Notes: generated by a model from the letters alone, not told the origin. Numbered from the stretch's first letter, positions 10,473 through 24,050 are shown. The stretch is DNA of 64,000 nt from Nymphaea colorata (GCF_008831285.2 NC_045140.1:9298505-9362504), one strand, 5' to 3'. Numbers and translations: made by a program.

Positions 10473-13400
10473 ATTGCAACAAGTTGGGGCATTCGGTGGA
10501 TTTCTGTTGGGATCTTCATCCCGAGAAGAGACTGGTCAGAGGTCGTCCTCCCTCTGGCAAGCGTAGCCCTTCTGTGTCTGATTCCAGTCAGAGCAATTCT
10601 TCTAGTGGTGCAAAGTCCAAGTTGTCCCCTACTCAACTCAAGGAGCTACAGGCGTACATCAGCCGCCTATCTACTACCCCTGAGGAGTCCTCCACGTCTG
10701 AAGGGGCTCAGCTAGCCCAAGCCCTCGTTGCCTCGACTGATCAAGGTAACCCTTCTCTTGGTGATTGGATTGTTGATAGTGGAGCCACTTACCACATGAC
10801 AGGGGACTCTAAAGTCTTTCAAGAATATCAACTTTCCTCTGGCAAGCAACGCGTGTCTATGGCAGATGGGTCTTCTATCTCTGTGGCTGGGAAAGGGAGC
10901 TTGTCCCTGTTGAACAAATACCGTCTCCACAATGCCCTGCATGTTCCAAATATTCCTGTGAACTTACTCTCTGTCAGCAGTATTACTAAAGAATTAAACT
11001 GTAATCTGATTTTCTCTGCTGATCACTGTTCCCTGCAGGACTTGGTGACGGGGAAGAAGATTGGGATTGGTTCGGTTACTGATGGGCTCTACAGGCCGCC
11101 AGTACAAGTTGCTTCAGCGTTGATTTCTGCCACGAGTGGTCACTTGTCTGGTGTGAATGATAGATCTACTGTTCTGCAATGGCATGAGCGTCTTGGACAT
11201 CTCCCCTTCCAGTTAATAAAGAAGTTGTTTCCTCATTTGTTTGCTTCTGTCTCCATTGACTCCTTCGCTTGTGAAGTGTGTCAATTGGCTAAACATGTCA
11301 GGGCTTCGTACCCTATTTCATTGAATAAAACCACTCATCCGTTTGCCTTAGTTCATTCCGATGTTTGGGGTCCTTCTGGAGTACCCACGTGTGGTGGTTG
11401 TCACTATTTTTTGACGCTTATTGATGATTACTCTAGATGTACGTTCGTGTACTTGTTGCGAGAACGTAGTGAGGTTCCAGCAGTTGTGAAAAACTTTGTT
11501 GCCTTTGTTGAGACTCAATTCCATACTACTGTTCAAGCTTTCCGTACGGATAATGCAAGGGAATATGTCTCCCAATCCCTTGATGAATTCTTGAAAGGCA
11601 AGGGTATTGTTCATGAAACCTCTTGTAGTTATACCCCTCCTCAAAATGGTATAGCTGAACGTAAAAATCGTCATCTATTGAATGTTACCCGGGCCATTAT
11701 GTTCCAACGTCATGTCCCGAAGCGGTATTGGGGTGATGCACTTCTCACTAGTGCACATCTCATTAACCGTATGCCTACTAGGGTGTTGGATGGTCAGTCT
11801 CCTTATTCTACCCTGTGGCCCACTCAGAATCCGTGGCCTCTTACTCCTCGTGTCTTTGGGTGCAGTTGTTTTGTGCATAATCATAGCCCTACTCTCAAAA
11901 AACTTGACCCCCGGTCTATTAAAGGAGTTTTCTTGGGGTACTCTTCCACTCAGAAGGGGTATAAATGTGTGGATCCCACTACTTCCAAAGTGTATGTTTC
12001 GAGGGATGTCACATTTCATGAACATGAGTCGTATTTTCCGGTGAATCCTCTTCAGGGGGAGTGTCTTGGGAACAAAGGGGAAGAGTATTCCTCTAATCAG
12101 CTGATTCAGTTTATGGAGTTTTTGGATTACAAGGTTAGTCCCAGTGTGATTGACACGGTCACGGTCAGTAATGAGAAGGGCAGTCATATGGAAGGGGTCA
12201 CGGTGGATGCTCAGCCCACTGTTGCCCGGGATCACTTGTTTGGCCAGGTTTATGTCAGAAAGGAGAAAGCTACAGTGGAAGATGTTGGTGATGAGGATAG
12301 AACCAATCCCAATCCTGTGATCTCCCCGGATGACCCAAGTCCATCGAATGAAGAGCTCCCCATTGCTTTGCGCAAAGGCACCAGGTCATGTACTTCTCAC
12401 CCGATTCAGAGATTTGTTTCTTATGCTAAGCTCAGTACAAATTACAAATGTTTTATCACAACCTTATCCAAAGTTGTTATTCCCAGGTCGGTGGATGATG
12501 CTAAGGATGATCCCAAGTGGTTACATGCTATGACGGAGGAGATGAGTGCGTTAGCTAAGAACAAAACATGGGAAGTTGTTGATATCCCTAAAGGGACACA
12601 CTTAGTTGGCTCTAAGTGGGTTTACAACGTGAAGTACAAACCTGATGGCACTGTCGATCGATATAAAGCTCGTCTGGTTGCAAAGGGGTTCAGCCAGAAG
12701 TATGGGATCGACTATCTTGAGACCTTTGCCCCTGTTGCAAAGTTGAAGACCGTGAGGGTTATTCTTGCTCTTGCTGTGCACAGGAAGTGGCGTATGGACT
12801 AGCTTGATGTTAAAAATTCGTTCTTGAACGGCCATCTGGAGGAAGAAGTCTATATGAGCATGCCTCCCGGGTATGTTTAAGAGGGAAAATGTTGTCACCT
12901 CAAGAAAGCTTTGTATGGCTTGAAGCAGTCGCCTAGAGCTTGGTTTGAGAGACTAAGGATCGTTATGAAGTCTACTGGGTACAAGCAAGGAAATGGAGAT
13001 CATACCCTATTCATAAAGCAGAGAGATGGTCTGGTGAGTCTTCTCCTTGTCTACGTTGATGATATGATTGTCACTGGCAGTGATGAAGAAGAAAACAGAA
13101 AGATGAAGGAGAGATTAGCTAAAGAATTCGACCTCAAGGATCTGGGTAAGCTGAGATACTTTCTGGGGATAGAGATTGCCCGATCAGAGACAGGGCTGGT
13201 TATGAATCAAAGGAAGTACATGACTTACTAAAGGAGACAGGTAAACTTGGTTGTAGGCCCTATCTTACTCCTATGGAGTCGGGGACTAAGATAAGTATCA
13301 AGACGGGCACTATTCTGGATGAGGAAGGAAAAGGGCGATATCAGAGGCTAGTCGGTAAGCTTATCTATCTTACTCTAACTCGCCCTGATATCACGTATGC

Positions 13401-13951
13401 GGTAAATGTGCTAAGTCAATTTATGCATGCTCCCACGGATTGTCACTGGAAGAGTGCAGAAAGAGTGTTGGGATATCTAAAGAATGACCCAGGAAAAGGA
13501 CTGCTGTATACTCGACAAGACAAACTTACTATTGAGGGCTACTATTGGGCAGGTTGCACTGACACAAGGGCAAGAAGTATGTTCGAGGTCTAGTGCTGAG
13601 GCTGAGTACAGGGCTGTTGCAATGGGGGTTACAGAGATGCTGTGGCTGAAGATTCTTTTGACTGATATCGGTGTGGAACTGGGAGATAAAATGAAGATGT
13701 ACTGTGACAACAAGTCTGCGATTAATCTTGCCAATAATCCAGTTCTACACGACAGGACCAAACATGTGGAGATTGACCGTCATTTTATCCGGGAACGCAT
13801 TGTCTCAAAGGAGCTGATTCTGCCATATATGAAGTCTGAAGATCAAATTGCAGACGTCCTAACTAAAGGGCTTTGTACTTCTTCATTCGAAAAGAATGTT
13901 AGCAAGCTTGGCATGTTTGACATGTATGCCAAGCTTGAGGGGGAGTGTTAG
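10473..13951 (+). pseudogene. copia pol (protease, integrase, RT, RNase H) of the 6760 element
   Basis: It resumes the gag zinc knuckle (CNKLGHSVDFC), then carries in order: protease with DSGATYHMTG near 10,775; integrase zinc domain (WHERLGHLPF...CEVCQLAKH) near 11,180-11,300; integrase core (HSDVWGPSG, FRTDNAREY, PPQNGIAERKNR); RT with KARLVAKGFSQKYGIDYLE; YVDDM near 13,052; and RNase H ending AKLEGEC. Defects are a TAG in place of Gln before LDVKN at 12,800, a TAA at about 12,880 in GYV-stop-EG, a small frameshifting deletion near 13,222 after NQRKY, and a deletion in RNase H near 13,570 that removes the RSTSGYC block. Confidence 0.9.
13931..13945 (+). promoter_or_regulatory. Polypurine tract of the 6760 element
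   Basis: AAGCTTGAGGGGGAG lies directly in front of the 3' LTR. Confidence 0.85.
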
Positions 13952-14220
13952 AATATGTTGTTGTGGGAACCGGGTCCATGGTTCTATGGGGCGCGGGTAC
14001 CGAGGCGGGCTCGGTACCCTAGGCGGCTTCTCCTCTCTCCCTCTTTATATTGTCACTTATGTTTAAGTGTTGGATTAAGTGAAATAGAATTTTCTCTCTC
14101 CTAGGGTTGCGGTGAGCCCCTAGGTCAGAGCTTCCCCGTGGTTTTTCACTTCTTTCTGAGGTTTTCCACGTATATTGTGTGTTCGTTCTCTACTCTCTCT
14201 TTGTGGTTCGTGTTTCTACA
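13946..14220 (+). repeat. 3' LTR of the 6760-14220 element
   Basis: 275 bp, TGTTAGAATATG to TTTCTACA. A 10-bp deletion in the GGACCCGG palindrome and about three substitutions separate it from the 5' LTR. Confidence 0.93.
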
Positions 14221-15203
14221 GTATGGTTTTTGGGTCAAAGTTGGGTACTGTTTTGTTATGGATATATGTTGATACATCAATTTAGTTGATTCTTGGTTTT
14301 ACTGTTCAATTTGATAGAAGCTTTTCCAAGAACTGGTTGTTTGAGATTGAAACACAGAGGGATTGGTCTCACTCTGAAAGGACCAGGATTAGATCTGAAC
14401 CCATGAAGATGACAGACACGCTGTTCAAGCAATTACCACCTGAAACCAGCTCGCCTGCTCATCTTGTTAACAGTTAACTAGTGTTTCTGCAGTATGCTTA
14501 CAACGTTACACAGAAAATCAAAGATACTACTTGCACGCAAAATGGTCAAACATAGAACTATATCTGCTTCCAGTTTACAACAAAATACTTGGATTGGATT
14601 TTGGTGTGCTATGCATGATCTACAGGTTTGGAAAGTAGAAACCATACTGAAATGTTGTATATGTTGTAATTCACTTATATTCGTATCTCAGTTGGGTAAT
14701 GCTCGACATTTCGTTGTCATTTCAGTACGCAGAATGTGTAAGCATAGTATGTAAAAGCAAAAAACTTTTACTGAGTTATTGGATGTACGTGAAGTTCATC
14801 CAACTCTTTGTAGGCACTGGGGGCCAATTGGAGCTCTATAGACAAGGTCGTTGTCAAGCTTGAATGTTCCAATGAATGGTCCAACATGTAGCTACTTAGC
14901 AATGGCTTATCTATTGGCCATGCTTTTGGTCTCCCTAGAGTATTATGCATGCATTCTTTCTAGTTGGCATGTGTTGTTGCATTTAAGTTTCAGTTGTGCT
15001 GTATTATTTATTAACTATATATATTCTTGATAGGTGATCAATCTTGCAAATGCTCCATCAGTTGTTGGCAAGCCATTTAGACGATGAGTGTCTTGAAGAT
15101 TTCATCAAAGGCCTTATTCTCTTTGTTTCTTCTTTTTTTCATGTTGAGAGGAGGTAATTCGTCTTTCTCTCTCTCTCTAAATATTTCAATGTCTGCTTTT
15201 GCA
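14221..15203. repeat. CDKC downstream flank, duplication copy A (right part)
   Basis: It continues the match to the other copy (43,877-44,670) after the copia insertion, beginning with the second GTATG. Short open frames here (14,286-14,754) have equivalents in the other copy but with indels that change the frames, so they are not coding. 15,043-15,203 has no counterpart in copy B, where a deletion removed it. Confidence 0.8.
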
Positions 15204-15402
15204 AGGTCCCATATGTTCTTGATGAAAAAAATTGAGAAACTGTGGAAGATCGTAAAACATAATGGCAAAAATGAGAATGAAGAAGTTAATAAAAATGAGA
15301 AATAGGGCCAAAGATAGTGATCCCACTTGTGTCTAGCAGCAATCTGTTGCTACATGGTTGAGTTACGTACACATGGATCGTTTTAGTTAGCCAACTCCTT
15401 TG
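15204..15402. repeat. Direct repeat, first copy, ending in CTCCTTTG
   Basis: About 200 bp, repeated at 15,509-15,730 with a few substitutions and one extra stretch of about 23 bp near 15,530. Both copies end in CTCCTTTG. The pair flanks the small GC-rich transposon end at 15,403-15,508. Confidence 0.85.
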
Positions 15403-15508
15403 TAAGTGTGGGCATCGGGCCGGGTCGCCGCCGGGCCGTCCCGGTTGGGCCCGGGCCTGGGCCTGGATTCTCCCGGCCCAGGTAGGGCCTGATAGGTCGG
15501 CCCGGCCA
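15403..15508 (+). mobile_element. Left end of a small hAT-like element (truncated)
   Basis: The sequence after the 8-bp CTCCTTTG (15395-15402) starts TAAGTGTGGGCATCGGGCC and is very rich in GGGCC. The opposite end of what looks like the same insertion survives in duplication copy B, reading GGCCCGATGCCCACCCTTA before an identical CTCCTTTG (44813-44820). Matching terminal inverted repeats and 8-bp target duplications fit the hAT superfamily. Only about 106 bp remains here, without its right end. Confidence 0.7.
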
Positions 15509-15800
15509 AGATCCCATATGTTCTTGACCTTAAAGTATAAGAAACTTCTGATGAAAAAAAATTGAGAAACTGTGGAAGATCGTAAAACATAATGGCAAAA
15601 ATGAGAATGAAGAAGTCAATAAAAATGAGAAATAGGGCCAAAGATGGTGATCCCACTTGAGTCTAGCCGCAATCTGCTGCTTCATGGTTGAGTTATGTAC
15701 ACATGGATCGTGTTAGTTAGCCAACTCCTTTGGCTTACCTTTTTCTGAAAAATTATGGCATTACAAATTATCTTGTTTGAATGTGCTACCACATTGATAT
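15509..15800. repeat. Direct repeat, second copy with empty insertion site
   Basis: It repeats 15,204-15,402 and continues through a single CTCCTTTG into GCTTACCTTTTTC, the same downstream sequence that follows the hAT end in copy B (from 44,821). This is therefore the unoccupied form of the insertion site. Similarity to copy B ends near 15,800. Confidence 0.8.
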
Positions 15801-15917
15801 TGCATTAGCTAATGATTGGACACTTTGGCCCACTTAGTTACTTTCCATGGTATGGGCCATGGCCAAAAATCTTATTTGTTGTGGTGATCAATCATTTTCT
15901 TAGATGTAGATTTGCAG

Positions 15918-16012
15918 AGCCGCTGGATGCAAGCCCATCCTTGCCGCATCTGATCTTCTGGAACCCAGCCAAATTCTTGCCTCTTTTTTATGAAGCCGCT
16001 CACATGGCTCAG
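15918..16012 (+). other. Possible internal exon, unidentified
   Basis: A 95-bp stretch bounded by TTTGCAG and GTAACA, open in one frame (EPLDASPSLPHLIFWNPAKF and onward). The splice-site context is good, but I do not recognise the protein and see no partner exon nearby. It may be a decayed host exon or chance. Confidence 0.25.
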
Positions 16013-17139
16013 GTAACAGGTCATTATATTGGGTGATATTTGAGGGAGAGAAATTCTTTCATGTTTTTGATGGACGTCTGGAAAATGAAATCATGCAGGA
16101 AGTGTGTTTGAAGCATGCAAAAGTTGCAAGGAGATGGTGTTGAAGGAGTCCTTGCATATGGACATGGTTATGTGGGTGGTTCTCCATTGGAGTGTTCCAG
16201 TATACCTTCTCATGCTTTGTTGCATTGAAGCTCTTCTGGTTAAATTTTCACTAGATTAATGATGATAGTTTCCCATCTAGTGTGTTCCTTGATGCTGAAT
16301 TTCCTCTCTGTTATATGCTTGTGGGGGCTGGTTTTGTTTTCTACGAACTAATCTGGCTCTGAGGTGATGATTACATTTATTTGAAAGCCTGCTTACTGGA
16401 AGCTGATTTGGTGATGTTGGTTTTATGCCTGGTAGATGAATCAAAATGAGAAATGGAGCCTATGGCTGTTATTAGTAGGTGAACTGGCATGATGAGGATG
16501 GTCTCTTCATTGGTCATTTGAATCAGAAACATCCGGAAAGAGAAGCTTCTCTCATAACTGGAAAAGATGCTACTTGCATCCGCAAACATGGTAAATGGTA
16601 TAAAATTGCTGATTAAAAGCTTTTGTTTTGAGATGTTTTGAGTTAAACGAGTCTTGTATGGGTTTTATGAATCTCCATTGACGTAATGGAAGTTGTTTTT
16701 TGAGTTGAATTTATAATTGATACCTTTTCTGTACGTGATGTTTGGCTAAGATATAGCTTTTCTCAAGTGTATACTTGTAAGTTACACTATATCCTGGCCA
16801 ATTGTTACCATTGTGCAACTGTTACATGAGATTTGCCAGAATGCTGCTTTCTGTTTTATATGTGATTTTTGATGGCATTCTTTCTAGAAGATAGTTACTA
16901 CTGTAGTTCTTTAGAAATCTAAAAATATATTTATTTATCATCAAACACAGAAATATAGTTCTGGAAATATATTTCTCAGTCATCACACACACATCAAAAT
17001 GGGAATCTGAAAGATTTTTCCCATTCATTTTTTTCCAAGAAATATATTTCTATATTTTCAATTCCAGATTTTCAGGCCATCAAACGGCCCCATAATGAAG
17101 ATGTAAAGTTTGTCAATGCGTTCAAATCGTTCCCTTTAG
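16013..17139. other. Non-coding DNA upstream of the P4-ATPase fragment
   Basis: I see no convincing exon, RNA gene or transposon here. The last bases (TCCCTTTAG, to 17,139) form the acceptor in front of the ATPase exon at 17,140. Confidence 0.5.
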
Positions 17140-17436
17140 TGGAGAAGTGCTGAAGTTTGCCAACGTTTGGAACACAGTCTTGAGGTTCTTGGAGTTGCAG
17201 TCTTGGTTCTTGGAGTTGCTGCAATAGAAGAAAGGTGATTCTCTTTTTCCTTCTCTGGGGGGTATTGTTTCTTGCGAGAGCTTTCCTTCCGGTTTGACTT
17301 AAGTAGATTGTGCTTGTTTTCTTTTGGATGTCATTGCAGGAAGGTGTTCCTGAAACAATCGATTTGCTTCGGAAGGCTGGAATCAACTTTTGGATGCTTA
17401 CTGTTGATAAACAAAATACAGCCATTCAGATAGCGC
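17140..17436 (+). pseudogene. ALA2: P4-ATPase (ALA2-like flippase) exons, left part, broken
   Basis: P4-ATPases flip phospholipids across membranes using a phosphorylated Asp. Exon 17140-17234 follows TTTAG and encodes WRSAEVCQRLEHSLEVLGV and AAIEER, ending at GTGATT. The next exon encodes [32 protein letters not shown] and I, and is cut at 17,436 by the hAT element. It resumes at 32,111. The landmarks match the cytoplasmic domain of ALA2-type proteins. Defects: the invariant TGDK of P-type ATPases reads TVDK; a 21-bp tandem duplication (units at 17184 and 17205) adds seven residues; and the acceptor of the second exon is not recognisable. Only this part of a gene of about 1,100 codons is visible, so it was probably a fragment before the transposon arrived. 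Confidence 0.85.
17429..17436. repeat. 8-bp target site duplication gatagcgc, left copy
   Basis: GATAGCGC precedes TAGGGCTG and recurs at 32111-32118 directly after CAGCCCTA. Both lie within what was one ATPase exon, so the duplication is exact and the reading frame joins across it. Confidence 0.93.
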
Positions 17437-17720
17437 TAGGGCTGCACAACGAGTCGAGCTACTCGAGCTCGACTCGTAAGCACATTCGAGCTGCTTATTT
17501 AGTTAAACGAGTCGAGCTCGAGTTGACAAGCCGACTCGTAGCTCGACTCGTTTAAGCTCGACTCGTAAGCACATTCGAGCTGCTTATTTAGTTAAACGAG
17601 TCGAGCTCGAGTTGACGAGCCGACTCGTTTAATTAATCCAGTCGAGTTCATTTCAGTGAACTCGTTAAAGCTCGACTCGACTCGATTAGTTAATGAACCG
17701 GTTTTTTTAAAACCGGTTCA
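17437..17720. repeat. Left terminal and subterminal repeats of the hAT-like element
   Basis: TAGGGCTG start, then many copies of CGAGTCGAGCTCGAG-type motifs on both strands. A unit of about 84 bp occurs twice (from about 17,467 and 17,551, starting CTCGACTCGTAAGCACATTC). A short palindrome GAACCGG...CCGGTTC lies at 17,695-17,720. Such subterminal clusters are usual transposase binding sites in hAT elements. Confidence 0.8.
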
Positions 17721-19448
<1,728 letters not shown>

Positions 19449-19605
19449 TGAATAAGGTTTTATCTGCAGCTGGCTAGTGTAATGATGATTTACATCTTTA
19501 TTGTTTTTTATTTGTGTGAAGGAGAAGTTTGTTGCAATCAACAATTTTTTTTTTCCTTGGTGGTTTGCTTGCTTGAAACAAAAGTTCTAGTTGGCCAATA
19601 ACCTT

Positions 19606-19860
19606 TGTAGAAACACGAACAAGAAGAGGAAGAGAAACAACGATCACGATGTAACGTGGAAAACCCTCAACAAGAGGGAAAAAACCACGAATGAGGAGGA
19701 ACCGGTGCCCACTAGCCGCCAGACTCTCTCTCTCCTTAGTCTTTCATTCACACCTTAAGGATTAGGGTTACACGACTTAAATAATGCCCAACAAGGGCTA
19801 CAAGTTGGATCGGATACGGATCCGGACCCGGTCCCGAGACCCATCTAACATACTTCAACA
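19606..19860 (-). repeat. 3' LTR of the 19606-24292 element
   Basis: 255 bp, reading TGTAGAAACACG...CTTCAACA on the plus strand, the reverse complement of the LTR at 8029-8283 with few changes. Confidence 0.92.
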
Positions 19861-19875
19861 CTCCCCCTCAAGTTG
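19861..19875 (-). promoter_or_regulatory. Polypurine tract of the 19606-24292 element
   Basis: CTCCCCCTCAAGTTG on the plus strand (CAACTTGAGGGGGAG in element sense) abuts the 3' LTR. Confidence 0.85.
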
Positions 19876-22800
19876 GGCATACATATCAAACATGCCCAAC
19901 TTGGATACATTTCTCTCAAATGAGGTCGAAGATAAAGCCTTCGTCAGAACATCAGCCGTTTGGTCTTCAGATCTCATGTAAGGAAGTACAAGCTTTAGCA
20001 TCAATTCTCTCTCGAATGAAATGCCGATCAATCTCAACATGCTTTGTTCTGTCATGAAGCACAGGGTTGTTGGCCAAGTTAATTGCGGACTTGTTATCGC
20101 AATACATCTTCATTGGTTCTTCAACCTTTATACCAATATCAGTCAACAATACTTTCAGCCACAAAAGCTCAGAAACTCCCATAGCAACAACTCTGTATTC
20201 TGCTTCAGCACTGGAACGCGAACAAACATCTTGCCTTTTACTTCTCCACACTATGAGATTCCCTCCCAAATAAATACAATAGCCAGAGGTGGACCTCCTA
20301 GTGTCAATACAGCCTGCCCAGGCTGCATCTGAATAACCTTCAATCCCAAGAGTGTCTTGCTTGATATATAAGAGACCTTTGCCAGGATTCCTCTTCAAGT
20401 AGCATAAGATCCTGTCAACAGCCTTCAAGTGGGCATCCGTGGGAGCATGCATGAACTGGCTCATCACATTCACAGCAAAGGTAATATAGTAAGAGTAAGA
20501 TAAATTAACTTCCCTACAAGACATTGATATCTTCTTTTTGCCTCTTCACAGAGTGGCTCCCCGTCTCTAAGACTTAGCTTATGGCCAGCATCTAGAGGAA
20601 TAGAAGCTAGTCTACACCCTAGTTTCCCAGTCTCCTTTAACAAATGTAGAGTGTACTTCCGTTGATTTAGCACAAGGCTAGTCCCAGACCTAGCAATTTC
20701 TATGCCAAGGAAGTATTTCAACTTACCAAGGTCCTTAAGATCAAACTCGATCGCCAACAGTTTCTTTAACTTCATTATTTCATCTTCATCATCAGCTGTG
20801 ACAATCATATTATCAACATATACCAACAGAATAGTAACCTTTTGCTCATTTCTCTTCACAAAGAGTGTATGATCTCCATTCCCTTGATGGTATCCACATT
20901 GTCTCATGACAAGTCTGAGTCGTTCAAACCATGCTCGAGGAGATTGCTTGAGTCCATATAAAGCTTTCCTTAGCTTGCAACATTTTCCAGGTTCCTCATA
21001 TCCTGGAGGCATACACATATATACTTCCTCTTCAAGGTCTCCATTGAGAAATGCGTTCTTGACATCAAGTTGGTACATCTTCCACTCCTTCATCACAGCT
21101 AAAGAGATAATGACTCTGACAGTCTTCATCTTCGCAACAGGAGCAAAGGTCTCCAAATAATCAATCTCATATTTCTGATTAAACCCCTTGGCCACAAGAT
21201 GAGCTTTGTATCTTTCAACACTCCCATCTGATTTATACTTGATGGTGTAGACCACTTAGATCCAACCAAGTGAGCCGCCTCAGGAATCTTTACAACTTCC
21301 CATGTCATGTTTCTTCGCAAGGCTTCCATCTCTTCTTGCATTGCATAAGTCCACTTAGGATTACTCTGAGCCTCAGCAACATTCCTGGGAATCATAGTCA
21401 AAGAAAGAGAAGATACAAAGCATTTGTAGTCCTTGCTCAGTCTAGAATATGAAACAAAGTTACCAATAGGATGTTGAGTACATGACCTGACACCCTTTCG
21501 CAGGGCGATGGGAAGCTCTTCACTAGCAGCAACAGTCTGAATCTCTTCTTCAACAGGTTTCTTCTGTGCACGACTTGGGTCATCCAGGGAAGGACTAATT
21601 GGATTGGGAGTAGAATTCTCACCACCTGTCATCTCATCTGTACAAAGTCTCGCCTAGAGTAAACTTGCCCAAATAGACGATTGCACTTCTCTTCTGCCTC
21701 AGTGGAACACTCTCCATTTTTCTCCTGTTCATGCACCTCACTAGATGGACCAACGGAGTCACGCCTGTAGTCCAAAAAATCTGTAAACTGAATTTCCTGA
21801 CTCGGAGAATACTCTTCCTGTGACATAGAGTACTCCCCCTGAAGAGAACTCTCACCAAAATAGGAAACATGTTCAAGGAAAGTGACATAGTAACATAGGC
21901 CCGACCAGTGGAAGGGTCTCGACACTTGTACCCTTTTTGAGTGGGAGAATACCCTAAAAAAATGCCCTTAATAGATCTTGGATCAAGCTTTTTAATGTGA
22001 GGACTATGATTGTGAATAAAGAAAAAACAACCAAAAACTCTAAGTGGAAGAGAGAAAGGTTCACGACTCCCTGGTAACAGAGAGTGAGGCGTCTTCCCAT
22101 TCAACACACGACTAGGCAACCGGTTTATAAGATACACAGATACACACTGGTCAGCACAGCATCCCCCCAATACTTTTTTGGGACATGACGTTGAAAAAGA
22201 AGAGCCCGAGTCATATTCAATAACTGACGATTTTTTCGTTCAGCAACTCCATTTTGAGGAGAGGTATAACTACATGAAGTCTCATGAACAATTCCCTTTT
22301 TTCGAAAGAAGCTATCAACAGACTGACACATATACTCTCGAGCATTGTCAGATCGAAATGTCTTAACAGATGCTCCATATTGAGTTTCCACATAAGCAAT
22401 GAAAGTCTCTATGAAAGTAGGAACTTCACTACGGTCTTTCAGCAAGTAGACAATAGTGTTACGAGAATAATCATCTATAAAGGTGATAAAATATTGAAAA
22501 CCATGACAAGAAGGAATCCTTGCAGGCCCCCACACATCAGAATGAATCATGGCAAATACCTCATTAGACCGATGGCTAGACAAAGGGTATGAAGCCTTAA
22601 CATGTTTGGCCAGGTGACAGACATCACAAGACACCATAGTCATATCTAACCTGGAACATATATCAGGAAACAACTGTCTAAGAAGGCCAAAAGGCAAGTG
22701 TCCAAGGCGCTCATGCCAACGTAGAAGCAACTGAAGGGAGTCCTCTCTATTCTTCGTGGCTTGGCTGACTGCCGTCATGAGAGCTTGAGCAGCACACATA

Positions 22801-23159
22801 GGTAAACGATAGAGCCCGTCAGAAGCTAGACCAATCCCAATCCTCTTCCCTGTCACCAAGTCCTGCATAACACAGCGATCAGCGGAAAATATAAGTTCAC
22901 AAATTAACTCCTTCGTGATCTTGCTAACCGACAAGAGATTCAAGGGAATATGAGGAACATGTAGAGCATTGTGGACTAAGAACTTGTTCAAAAGTGGGAG
23001 ACTCCCTTTTCCAGCCACAGAGATAGATGAACCATCGGCAAGGGAAACACGATCCTTTCTTGATGAAAGCTTATACCCATGAAAGACCTTAGGATCGCCG
23101 GTCATGTGGTGAGTAGCGCCACTGTCAATGATCCACTCTCCCATATGGCAATCCGCCAT
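19876..23159 (-). pseudogene. copia pol of the 19606-24292 element
   Basis: It begins at MADCHMGEWIIDSGATHHMT (protease, catalytic DSG) near 23,159, with no gag in front. Integrase follows (WHERLGHLPFGLLRQLFPD, CDVCHLAKH, HSDVWGPAR, FRSDNAREY, PQNGVAERKNR), then RT from ELPIALRKGVRS through QLDVKNAFLNGDLEEEVYM to VYVDNMIV, and RNase H with DAAWAGCIDTRRSTSGYC ending AQLEGEC. The RT catalytic box reads YVDN instead of YVDD. Frameshifts near 22,140, 21,640, 21,250, 20,500 and 19,990 break the frame. It could not make an active RT. Confidence 0.88.
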
Positions 23160-24050
23160 AACGTCTATAGATGAAGAAGCGGATTCCCAATCAGCCCCAA
23201 GAGTGGACGGAATGTCGATTGGGGGAAACGATCGTCGATGTCGCTCGACGGAAGCGGTTCCTTCTCTCTCTCGGGCTGCAATCTCCCACGGTTAGAGGTT
23301 GCGCCACACGTTCTCTTTGCTGGAATCAAGATCCAAGAGGCAAAACCCAACAAGTATCAAGGTATAGAAGTGAATAGGAAATCAACTTTGAGACGAGGAA
23401 AGCCTTCACCCGTAAGACCAATTTAACCCCGGTCTTTTGTAAGGAAAGGAGGATGCGATCGCCGGAGCGCCGGCGGACGTTGAGGCAATCCTCAAGTTAC
23501 GCTCCTCTCCTCCTTTACGTCCTCTACCAAGTCACGGACCAGCCACCTCTTCTTGCACGGTGAGCGCCAAAAAAAAAACAAGAAGGTGGAATCAAAGATC
23601 AACCAAGCAATATATTGCAGGTAAGAGGCGGATGCACTTCACCGGATTTGCAAAAGACCCCTAGGAAGTGACGTGAATAGGGGGAGGCAAGCCTAGGAAG
23701 CGCCTAAGCACGCATATCTTCTTTCTTCTCTGGGAAGCAAGACTACGGCGCAAAAGGCAGTGGCGCAAGGGACAACGGTGACGGCGACGGCGCAAGAGCG
23801 ACGCCGCAAGAGTGGCTGTGATGGCGATGGCGCAAAGGGTGACACCGGCAGCGGCGGAAACAACGACGGTGGTATTGGGTACAGCGGCGATGGTGGCAGC
23901 AGCAGCTGCGGCAGTGGCAGCGGCGGCGGTGGCTGCTGCAGCGGCGGCGGCAGTGGCAGCGGCGGCGGCGGTGGCTGCAGTGGTGGCGGTGGTAGCGGTG
24001 AGAGATATTAGGGTTGGAACTTCACAACCCCTAAAAATTTCCCAAACTCG
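23160..24050 (-). other. Leader replacing gag in the 19606-24292 element
   Basis: It is the reverse complement of 8297-9185: same triplet tract (here 23,890-24,000), same GC-rich stretch (near 23,465) and same LGFASWILIPA-type frame. It joins protease directly. No gag residues are present on either strand. Confidence 0.75.

Larger units (their letters stand above)
6760..14220 (+). mobile_element. Full-length Ty1/copia retrotransposon with a nested insertion
   Basis: The element has 285- and 275-bp LTRs (TG...CA), a primer binding site, gag, protease, integrase, reverse transcriptase and RNase H in copia order, a polypurine tract and a 5-bp target duplication. About 5.0 kb of its length is its own; the rest is a younger copia element at 8029-10467. 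LTRs differ by a 10-bp deletion and about three substitutions, so the insertion is fairly recent. Several stop codons and frameshifts make it non-autonomous now. It is present only in copy A of the segmental duplication. Confidence 0.95.

Noticed and set aside
17437-17720. Helitron end as an explanation for the captured exons
   Set aside because: Helitrons have no TIR or TSD; here there is an inverted TAGGGCTG pair and an 8-bp duplication.
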